A stretch of 64,000 bases of DNA from the NCBI RefSeq assembly GCF_006716785.1, contig NZ_VFPQ01000001.1:1426001-1490000 (forward strand). Direction: 5' to 3'. Of this stretch, positions 34,440 through 41,709 are shown piece after piece; positions within the stretch are counted from its first letter, which is position 1, and each line of letters opens with the position of its first letter. Made by a program: the position numbers and the translations under genes. The stretch is from Thermopolyspora flexuosa. Lineage in GTDB: Bacteria > Actinomycetota > Actinomycetes > Streptosporangiales > Streptosporangiaceae. A model generated the notes under the pieces. It worked only from the letters and a program-made list of their open reading frames with translations, was not told the DNA's origin and did not search any database.

Positions 34440-34466
34440 GGGTACGGCGGGCCGCCCGCCGTACCC
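34440..34466. terminator. Bidirectional terminator hairpin
   Basis: Perfect 12-bp stem GGGTACGGCGGG / CCCGCCGTACCC with 3-nt loop between the convergent dehydratase and Mut7-C genes (stops 34429 and 34479). Confidence 0.7.
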
Positions 34467-34478
34467 ACGAAGACGGCG

Positions 34479-35210
34479 TCAGACGCCCACGGCCCCGACC
34501 ACCCGGGTGGCCCGCTCCACGATCTGCTGGAGCCGCCGGTGGTGGGCCCCGCGCCAGTAGACGCGGTCGCACGACGAGCAGCGGGCGAACACGTCGTAGG
34601 TGCGGCGCGTGCCCGGCTCCAGCAGCGCCTCCACCTCGCTCTTCTCGGCCGCCACGAGCGGGGCGTTGCACGCGGTGCACCGCGTCCACGGGGCGAGCGG
34701 CGGGGCGAACCGGCCCAGCACCTCGTCGAGCTGGTCGTCGGGGTTCGCGTTCCGCACGTGCGCCCCGAGCCACAGGCTGCGGCGGCGCAGCAGGCCGCGG
34801 TCCCGGGTGAGCAGGATGCGGCGCTCGGCGTTCGCGATCTCCACGAGCGTGTCGTCGTCAAGGTCGTTGTCGTAGGCGGTGTCCACCCCGACCAGGCGCA
34901 GCCGCCGGGCGAGCGTGCCGAGGTGCACGTCGAGCAGGAACCGCGGCGGGTCGATCGGCACCGGCTGCGGGCGGGCGACCGGGAGCACCCGTACCAGCGT
35001 GCCCGGCGCGGCCCGCTCGTCGGCGGTGACGGCACGCCCGTCCACCTCGATGCGGCCCACCTCGGGCAGCGGAACGCCCACCGACTCGATCACGTGCCCC
35101 AGCGTCGTGGTCTCGTCGGCGGGCACGGAAAGCTCCCGTCCCCTGGCGCCGGGCGCGAGGAAATGCCACAGCTCGGCGTCCACCTCGATGCGAACATTCG
35201 CGCTGTCCAC
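34479..35210 (-). CDS. Mut7-C RNase-domain protein with N-terminal ubiquitin-like domain
   Basis: 243 residues. N-terminal ThiS/ubiquitin-like domain (NVRIEVDAELWHFLAPG to GTLVRVLPV, residues 5-85), then the Mut7-C PIN-like nuclease domain (FLLDVHLGTLARRLRLVGVD, with Asp-rich YDNDLDDDTLVEIA and ILLTRDRGLL), ending with a zinc ribbon (CTACN ... CSSCDRVYW). Predicted RNase; the domain trio is known from comparative genomics but the substrate is not. GTG at 35210 starts right at the ubiquitin-like strand; no ribosome site, so possibly leaderless. Confidence 0.82.
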   Translation of the reverse strand: MDSANVRIEVDAELWHFLAPGARGRELSVPADETTTLGHVIESVGVPLPEVGRIEVDGRAVTADERAAPGTLVRVLPVARPQPVPIDPPRFLLDVHLGTLARRLRLVGVDTAYDNDLDDDTLVEIANAERRILLTRDRGLLRRRSLWLGAHVRNANPDDQLDEVLGRFAPPLAPWTRCTACNAPLVAAEKSEVEALLEPGTRRTYDVFARCSSCDRVYWRGAHHRRLQQIVERATRVVGAVGV

Positions 35211-35305
35211 GGTTTCAGCATGCCAGCCCGCGCCGTGCCGGGCCGGTGACGACGGGCAAAACGGTTGGCGTCCCGCCGAGGGGCATTGCCTATCCTTGCT
35301 GTGCC

Positions 35306-38300
35306 ATGAAAACGTCACCGCAACGGCCGTCGTCGAGGTCGTCCGCTTCCCGGGGGCCGTCGCAGCGCTCCCCGTTCGCCGACCTGCACGCCCGGATCGG
35401 CGCGCTCATGCTGCGCGACCAGCGCCGGCTGCGCCGCCGCATCGACGGCGCGCGCAAGGTCCGCGACGCGGCGGCCCGCCAGGCGATCGCCGAGCAGATC
35501 GCCGCCGACATCGAGGCGGCCGAGCGCCGGATCGCGGCGCGCCGGTCCGCCGTGCCCGCGGTGACCTACCCCGAGCAGCTGCCGGTCAGCCAGAAACGGG
35601 ACGAGATCCTCGCCGCGATCCGCGACCACCAGGTGGTGGTGATCGCGGGCGAGACCGGGTCCGGCAAGACCACCCAGATCCCCAAGATGTGCCTGGAGCT
35701 CGGCCGGGGCGTGGCCGGGCTCATCGGGCACACCCAGCCGCGCCGGATCGCGGCCCGCTCGGTCGCCGCGCGCATCGCCGACGAGCTCGGCACCGAGCTC
35801 GGCGAGGCGGTCGGCTACAAGGTGCGCTTCACCGACCAGGTGTCCGACGGCACCCTCATCAAGCTGATGACCGACGGCATCCTGCTCGCCGAGATGCAGC
35901 AGGACCGGCTGCTGTCCCAGTACGACACGCTCATCATCGACGAGGCGCACGAGCGCAGCCTCAACATCGACTTCATCCTCGGCTACCTCAAGCAGCTGCT
36001 GCCGAAGCGCCCCGACCTCAAGGTGATCATCACCTCGGCGACCATCGACCCCGAGCGGTTCTCCCGCCACTTCGGCGACGCGCCGATCATCGAGGTGTCG
36101 GGCCGCATGTACCCGGTCGAGGTGCGCTACCGGCCCGTCGACGAGGGGGACGGCGACGAGGACCGGGACCAGATCCAGGCGATCTGCGACGCGGTCGACG
36201 AGCTGTGCGCCGAGGGCCCCGGGGACATCCTGGTGTTCCTCTCCGGCGAGCGGGAGATCCGCGACACCGCCGAGGCGCTCGGCAGACGCGAGGGCGTGGA
36301 GATCCTCCCGCTGTACGCCCGGCTGTCCGCGGCCGAGCAGCAGCGGGTGTTCCAGCCGCACCGGGGCCGCCGCATCGTGCTCGCCACGAACGTCGCCGAG
36401 ACCTCGCTCACCGTGCCCGGCATCAAGTACGTCATCGACCCCGGAACGGCCCGCATCTCCCGGTACAGCCACCGCCTCAAGGTGCAGCGGCTGCCGATCG
36501 AGCGCATCTCCCAGGCGTCGGCGAACCAGCGCAAGGGACGCTGTGGCCGTACCTCGGACGGCATCTGCATCCGCCTCTACTCGGAGGAGGACTTCCTCAG
36601 CCGCCCCGAGTTCACCGACCCGGAGATCCTGCGCACCAACCTCGCCTCGGTCATCCTGCAGATGACCACGCTCGGGCTCGGCGACATCGAGGCGTTCCCG
36701 TTCATCGACGCCCCGGACAAGCGGCAGATCCGCGACGGCATCAACCTGCTCGTCGAGCTCGGCGCGTTCGACGCCCAGCGCCGCATCACCCCGCTCGGCC
36801 GCAAGATCGCCCAGTTCCCGATCGACCCGCGGCTCGCCCGCATGATCCTCGAGGCGGAGAAGAACGGCTGCGTGCACGAGGTGATGGTGATCGCCGCCGC
36901 GCTGTCCATCCAGGACCCGCGCGAGCGCCCCCTCGACAAGCAGCAGGCCGCCGACGAGAAGCACAACCGGTTCCGCGACCCCGAATCCGACTTCCTCACC
37001 TTCCTGCGGCTGTGGGAGTACCTGCAGGAGCGGCAGCGGGAGCTGTCCTCCGGCCAGTTCCGCCGCATGTGCAAGGCCGAGTTCCTCAACTACCTGCGGG
37101 TACGCGAGTGGCAGGACATCTACTCCCAGCTCCGCCAGGTGGCCCGGTCGCTCGGCATCTCCATGCGGGACGACCGCCCGGCCGACCCGTACCGCATCCA
37201 CGTGTCGCTGCTCGCCGGCCTGCTGTCGCACATCGGCATGCTCGACCTCGACCGCAAGGAGGAGGGGCCGGGCGGGCGGCGCCCGATGCGCGAGTACCTC
37301 GGCGCGCGCAACGCCCGGTTCGCGATCTTCCCCGGGTCGGCGCTCGCCAAGCGGCCGCCGCGCTGGGTGATGTCGGCCGAGCTGGTGGAGACCTCCCGGC
37401 TGTGGGCGCGGATCAACGCCAAGATCGAGCCCGAGTGGATCGAGCCGCTCGCCCAGCACCTGGTCAAGCGCACCTACAGCGAGCCGCACTGGGAGAAGGA
37501 CCAGGCGGCGGTGATGGCCTACGAGAAGGTCACCCTGTACGGCGTGCCGATCGTGGCCCAGCGGAAGGTCAACTACGGCCGCATCGACCCCGAGCTGTGC
37601 CGCGAGCTGTTCATCCGGCACGCGCTCGTGCAGGGCGAGTGGGACGCCCACCACAAGTTCCTGCGCGACAACCGCAGGCTGCTGGAGGACGTCGAGGAGC
37701 TGGAGAACCGGGCCCGCCGCCGCGACATCCTCGTCGACGACGAGACCCTGTTCGACTTCTACGACCGGCGCATCCCCGCCGAAGTCGTCTCCGGCCGCCA
37801 CTTCGACGCCTGGTGGAAGAAGGCCCGGCACGAGAACCCGGACCTGCTCACCTTCACCCCGGAGATGCTCGTCAACGAGGGCGCCGACGTCAGCGCCCGC
37901 GACTATCCGGACACCTGGCGGCAGAACGGCCACCGGCTGAAGCTGAGCTACCAGTTCGAGCCCGGCTCCGACGCCGACGGCGTCACCGTGCACGTGCCGC
38001 TCCACCTGCTCAACCAGGTCGATCCGGACGGCTTCGACTGGCAGATCCCCGGGCTGCGCGAGGAGCTGGTCACCGCGCTCATCCGCTCGCTGCCCAAGCA
38101 GCTGCGCCGCAACTTCGTGCCCGCCCCCGACTACGCCCGGGCGGTGCTCGAGTCCGCGGCGAAGCAGGGCGTCAAGCCCGGCAGCGCGCCCCTGCTCGAC
38201 GTGCTCGAACGCGAGCTGCTCCGGCTCACCGGGATCGCCGTGCCGCGCGACGCGTGGAACCTGGAGGCGGTACCGGCCCACCTGCGCATGACCTACCGCG

Positions 38301-39277
38301 TGGTGGACGAGCGCAAGCGGGTGATCGCCGAGGACAAGGACCTCGACGCGCTCAAGCGCCGCCTCGCCCCCACGCTGCGCGAGCGCCTCGCCAAGGCCGG
38401 TCAGGACCTGGAGCGCACCGGGCTGCGCCGCTGGGACTTCGGCGAGCTGCCCAAGGTGTTCCAGCAGGGCCGGGTGAAGGCCTACCCGGCGCTCGTCGAC
38501 GAGGGCGACAGCGTCGCCATCCGCATGTTCGAGACCGAGCAGGAGCAGCGCCGCGCCATGTGGGCGGGCACCCGCCGCCTGCTGCTGCTCGCCATCCCGT
38601 CCCCGGCCAAGCGCATCCTCGGCACGCTGAGCAACCAGCAGAAGCTCGCGCTCAGCCGCAGCCCGCACGGCGGGGCGGTGGCGTTCTTCGACGACTGCGC
38701 GGCGTGCGCGGTGGACAAGCTCATGGCCGAGGCGGGCGGGGTGGTCTGGACGCCCGGCGACTTCACCCGGCTGTACGACCACGTGCGCGCCGAGCTGTAC
38801 GACACGATGGCCGAGGTCGTGGCGCGGACCGAGCGCGTGCTGGTCGCCTGGCATTCGGCGGTGACCCGGCTGCGCTCGATGACCGCCACCACCCCGGCGC
38901 CGCGGCTCGCCCCCGCGCTCGAGGACGTCACCGAGCAGCTCGAGCACCTGGTCTACCCCGGGTTCGTGGCCGGCACCGGGTTCGACCGGCTGCCGGACCT
39001 GCTCCGCTACATCCGGGCGATCGACCGCAGGCTGGAGCGGCTGCCCGACGACCCGCACCGGGACGCCCGGTGCATGGACGTGGTCCACGACCTCGAGGAC
39101 GAGTACCACGACCTGCTCGACCGGCTGCACCCGGACCGGCGCGAGGACGAGGACGTGGTCCGCATCCGCTGGATGCTCGAGGAGCTGCGGGTCAGCCTCT
39201 TCGCCCAGACCGTGGGCACGCCGTACCCGATCTCGGAGAAGCGCATCCGCAAGGCGATGGAGCAGCTCGCCGCCTGA
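35306..39277 (+). CDS. hrpA: ATP-dependent RNA helicase HrpA
   Basis: 1323 residues, the length of E. coli HrpA (1300). Walker A GETGSGKTTQIPKM, DEAH box IIDEAHERSLNIDF, motif III ITSATID, motif V LATNVAETSLTVPGIKYVID and motif VI GRCGRTSDG, followed by HA2, OB-fold and the large HrpA-specific C-terminal region. DEAH helicase acting on mRNA and stalled ribosomes. ATG at 35306 is chosen; a TATCCT -10 box only 9-14 nt upstream indicates a leaderless or nearly leaderless message, and a longer frame from 35246 would cross that promoter. Confidence 0.96.
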   Translation: MKTSPQRPSSRSSASRGPSQRSPFADLHARIGALMLRDQRRLRRRIDGARKVRDAAARQAIAEQIAADIEAAERRIAARRSAVPAVTYPEQLPVSQKRDEILAAIRDHQVVVIAGETGSGKTTQIPKMCLELGRGVAGLIGHTQPRRIAARSVAARIADELGTELGEAVGYKVRFTDQVSDGTLIKLMTDGILLAEMQQDRLLSQYDTLIIDEAHERSLNIDFILGYLKQLLPKRPDLKVIITSATIDPERFSRHFGDAPIIEVSGRMYPVEVRYRPVDEGDGDEDRDQIQAICDAVDELCAEGPGDILVFLSGEREIRDTAEALGRREGVEILPLYARLSAAEQQRVFQPHRGRRIVLATNVAETSLTVPGIKYVIDPGTARISRYSHRLKVQRLPIERISQASANQRKGRCGRTSDGICIRLYSEEDFLSRPEFTDPEILRTNLASVILQMTTLGLGDIEAFPFIDAPDKRQIRDGINLLVELGAFDAQRRITPLGRKIAQFPIDPRLARMILEAEKNGCVHEVMVIAAALSIQDPRERPLDKQQAADEKHNRFRDPESDFLTFLRLWEYLQERQRELSSGQFRRMCKAEFLNYLRVREWQDIYSQLRQVARSLGISMRDDRPADPYRIHVSLLAGLLSHIGMLDLDRKEEGPGGRRPMREYLGARNARFAIFPGSALAKRPPRWVMSAELVETSRLWARINAKIEPEWIEPLAQHLVKRTYSEPHWEKDQAAVMAYEKVTLYGVPIVAQRKVNYGRIDPELCRELFIRHALVQGEWDAHHKFLRDNRRLLEDVEELENRARRRDILVDDETLFDFYDRRIPAEVVSGRHFDAWWKKARHENPDLLTFTPEMLVNEGADVSARDYPDTWRQNGHRLKLSYQFEPGSDADGVTVHVPLHLLNQVDPDGFDWQIPGLREELVTALIRSLPKQLRRNFVPAPDYARAVLESAAKQGVKPGSAPLLDVLERELLRLTGIAVPRDAWNLEAVPAHLRMTYRVVDERKRVIAEDKDLDALKRRLAPTLRERLAKAGQDLERTGLRRWDFGELPKVFQQGRVKAYPALVDEGDSVAIRMFETEQEQRRAMWAGTRRLLLLAIPSPAKRILGTLSNQQKLALSRSPHGGAVAFFDDCAACAVDKLMAEAGGVVWTPGDFTRLYDHVRAELYDTMAEVVARTERVLVAWHSAVTRLRSMTATTPAPRLAPALEDVTEQLEHLVYPGFVAGTGFDRLPDLLRYIRAIDRRLERLPDDPHRDARCMDVVHDLEDEYHDLLDRLHPDRREDEDVVRIRWMLEELRVSLFAQTVGTPYPISEKRIRKAMEQLAA

Positions 39278-39284
39278 CGCCGCG

Positions 39285-39337
39285 CCCGGCCGGGTGCCCG
39301 CGCCGCCGCGTCGGGCGTGCGGGCCGTACCGGCCGGG
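39285..39337. terminator. GC-rich stem between hrpA and hemerythrin gene
   Basis: Arms CCCGGCCGG (39285-39293) and CCGGCCGGG (39329-39337), 9 bp, around a 35-nt GC-rich loop between convergent genes. Probable bidirectional terminator. Confidence 0.45.
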
Positions 39338-39343
39338 CCCGGC

Positions 39344-40021
39344 TCAGTGGTGCTTCCTGAGCGCCTCGGCCAGCTCGTCCTTGGTCATCCCGGAGCGGCC
39401 GGGGATGTGGGCCTGCTTGGCCTGCTCGTAGAGCTCCTCCTTCGACCGGCCCTCGGTGGGCTTCCCGGCCGGTGCCGCCTTCCCGGAGGCGCGGGCCCCC
39501 TTCGCCCCGCCGGTCCTCCTCGCCCCGGCCTTCTCCGGCGCCGTGGCGGTCTGTTTGATGCTCTCCGGCGTGATCGCGCTGGGGTTGCGCAGCACCTCGG
39601 CCTTGCCCTCGCTGAACGCGCGGCCCAGCTCCTGCAGCAGCCTCTTCGGCGCGGCCTTCGCCAGCACCGGGAGCACCTGCGACTCCTCCTCCTGCACGTG
39701 TTCGTGCACGGCCGCGATGAACTCGTCGAGCACGCGCTCGAACTCCGGCGAGTCGCAGTCCATGTCCTGCAACGCGAACAGCATCTCCTCGGCCTTGTGG
39801 TGCTCGGACGTGCCGTGCTCCACCTCCGGCCGCTCCTCCGGCACCAGCTTGGCGATCTCCGGGTAGACGCGCTCCTCCTCGGCCACCGAGTGCGCGAGGA
39901 ACTTTGCGCACACCTCCGCGAACAGCGCGGGCCGGTTCTCCGGGTGCCGCTTCATCTCCGCGAAGAGCGCCTCGACGTCACGATGGTCGGCGGTGATCAG
40001 TTCGATGACATCAGCGGGCAT
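39344..40021 (-). CDS. Hemerythrin HHE-domain protein with Rho-N/SAP-like tail
   Basis: 225 residues. Hemerythrin-like four-helix bundle in residues 1-140 with di-iron ligands in ADHRDVEALF, HSVAEEERVYPE, EHHKAEEML and AVHEHVQEEESQVLP. A Lys/Ala/Gly-rich linker follows, then a small helix-extended-loop-helix module (SKEELYEQAKQAHIPGRSGM, TKDELAEALRKH) of the kind found in Rho N-terminal and SAP domains, so it may bring an iron/oxygen or redox sensor near nucleic acid. ATG at 40021 has GAGGAGG 6 nt upstream. Confidence 0.85.
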   Translation of the reverse strand: MPADVIELITADHRDVEALFAEMKRHPENRPALFAEVCAKFLAHSVAEEERVYPEIAKLVPEERPEVEHGTSEHHKAEEMLFALQDMDCDSPEFERVLDEFIAAVHEHVQEEESQVLPVLAKAAPKRLLQELGRAFSEGKAEVLRNPSAITPESIKQTATAPEKAGARRTGGAKGARASGKAAPAGKPTEGRSKEELYEQAKQAHIPGRSGMTKDELAEALRKHH

Positions 40022-40126
40022 GATGATCCTCCTCGCCCGGCCGCTACCCGCGCCACCTGCCGCTACACGGCGCCGGCGGCAAAGCGTCCCGCCCGCCATC
40101 CGGTACGGCGAGCCCGCCCGGGCGGG

Positions 40127-40801
40127 TCAGAGGGCCTGCGGCGGGGCGAGGGTGAACGTCGCCTCGACCGAGGCGTGCACCTGGATCGGGTGCGGCTCCA
40201 GGTCGAGCGGGGGCGGGGCGGACTCGGGCGCGGCCCCGGGGACGGCCGCGGTGAACGCGAACGGGACGGGCGGAGGGTGGATCGTGTCGTGGGAGAGGCC
40301 GGTGTCGGCGATCTCCACCAGGCCGGTGATCTCGGCGCCGAGCGCGCCCGCGTACGTGCGCGCCCGGGCGAGCGCGGCCTGCACGGCCTGCTCGGCCGCA
40401 CGGCGGTAGGCGTCCGAGCCGGGCCGCAGCTCCCAGCTCGGGCCCTCCACGGTGACCGGCTCCTCGTCGGCGAGCCGGCTGACCAGCTCGCCGAGCACGG
40501 TGAAGTCGCGCACGGTGACGCGGAGCCGTACCGCGCCGTGGTAGGCCCGCACCCGCTCCGCGCGGCCCTCGCGCAGCTCCGGGGTGATCACCACCGCCGA
40601 GGTGCCGACGTCCTCGACCGCCTCCTCGTACCGGTCGATGAGCCTGCGGCACGACCGCTGGCGCTCGGTGAGCCGCTCCAGGGTCCGGCGCCGGTTCTTG
40701 TCCTGCGCCCGGACCACCACGGTCAGCCGGGCGATCTCCGGCTCCACCTCGAGCGTCGCCTCCCCGCGGACGCGGACCAGGGGTTCGGCTCGTTCGGCCA
40801 T
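40127..40801 (-). CDS. SIMPL (DUF541) domain protein
   Basis: 224 residues. Typical pattern: RVRGEATLEVEPEIARLTV, ERVRAYHGAVRLRVTVRDF near residue 95, and the C-terminal IQVHASVEATFTLAPP. SIMPL proteins are mostly exported in proteobacteria; this one has no signal peptide or TM and should be cytoplasmic. Role unknown. Probably its own transcription unit, 105 nt from the hemerythrin gene. Confidence 0.82.
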   Translation of the reverse strand: MAERAEPLVRVRGEATLEVEPEIARLTVVVRAQDKNRRRTLERLTERQRSCRRLIDRYEEAVEDVGTSAVVITPELREGRAERVRAYHGAVRLRVTVRDFTVLGELVSRLADEEPVTVEGPSWELRPGSDAYRRAAEQAVQAALARARTYAGALGAEITGLVEIADTGLSHDTIHPPPVPFAFTAAVPGAAPESAPPPLDLEPHPIQVHASVEATFTLAPPQAL

Positions 40802-41026
40802 CTCGCTCCCATCGATCGACGGTGCCGGTGAGGAGCACTCTAGGCCGCCGCGCGCCGCCCCGCGGCGCCGTGCCGTACCGCGGGTTTATCCCCGGCACGG
40901 CGGGTAAGGGCAGCGGGCTCTCCGGCGCGTCCCCGTCGGTCGCGCCGCCGACGTCGCGTTCGCCGAGCGGCGGCCGGGCACGCCCCACCGGCCGGGGCAC
41001 GCCCCGTCCCGCCGAGGAGGATGGTC

Positions 41027-41545
41027 ATGAAGCGCCGCGTCTCCGCCGTCCCCGACCTGCACGTCCGCGAGCACCGCCTGGCGGGCGGGCGGCGCCTGTT
41101 CACGGTGACGCTCGCCGACGGCACGCTCGTCAGCGTCGCCGTGGACCCCGCCACGTCGACCCGCGAGCTCGCCATCACCCCGCCCGGAGGCGACGCGGCG
41201 ACCGCCCGGGCCGCGTTCCGCGACCCCGAGGCGACCGTGGTCGCCGCGATCCTCGGCGGCATGCGGTTCGTGGTCGAGGGCTACGAGGAGTACGGCGAGC
41301 CGCCGGTCCGCGCCCTCAACCTGCGCACGGTCACCATCGGCCCCTCCTCGCCCGCCGTGGGCCGCCGCCTCCACGAGATCGAGGTACCGTCCCCGGACGA
41401 CGCCGAGGTGATCGGGGTCATCCACGAGGACGAGCCCGGCCTCATCCAGCGGGACCCCGGCCGTACCTGCCGCCCCGGGGACCGGCTCGTGATCGTGGGC
41501 CGCCCGGGGGCGATGTCGCGGACCGTCGCCCACCTGCTCGGCTGA
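41027..41545 (+). CDS. TrkA-C domain cation-transport regulatory protein (KhtT-like)
   Basis: 172 residues. The N-terminal half (VREHRLAGGRRLFTVTLADG) is of unknown fold; the C-terminal half is an RCK-C/TrkA-C domain (SSPAVGRRLHEIEVPSPDD, EVIGVIHEDE, CRPGDRLVIVGRPGAM). Such proteins gate K+/H+ antiporters by binding small ligands, often c-di-AMP; no transporter gene is adjacent, so a partner elsewhere is assumed. ATG at 41027 has GAGGAGG 6 nt upstream; the ATG at 41021 lies too close to it. Confidence 0.8.
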   Translation: MKRRVSAVPDLHVREHRLAGGRRLFTVTLADGTLVSVAVDPATSTRELAITPPGGDAATARAAFRDPEATVVAAILGGMRFVVEGYEEYGEPPVRALNLRTVTIGPSSPAVGRRLHEIEVPSPDDAEVIGVIHEDEPGLIQRDPGRTCRPGDRLVIVGRPGAMSRTVAHLLG

Positions 41546-41709
41546 CCGCCCGCGCGGCGGGGCCACCGCCCCCGGACCGTGTGCCGATAAATCGGTGATC
41601 GCGCGGAACGTGCGCGATGGCGGGCCGATCCGGCGTCACCGGCGGTATCTTTCTCCTCGCCCGGCGAGCATGGGCACACGGGGGACGGGCCCGAGTCGGA
41701 AGGTGTGCG

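Noticed and set aside
35315-39130. 1271-codon minus-strand reading opposite hrpA
   Set aside because: Antisense shadow with low-complexity Val/Leu/Gly/Asp composition.
34879-39360. 1493-codon plus-strand reading across hrpA in another frame
   Set aside because: Extremely Arg/Pro/Ala-rich shadow of hrpA produced by high GC; no domain pattern, while the hrpA frame shows all helicase motifs.
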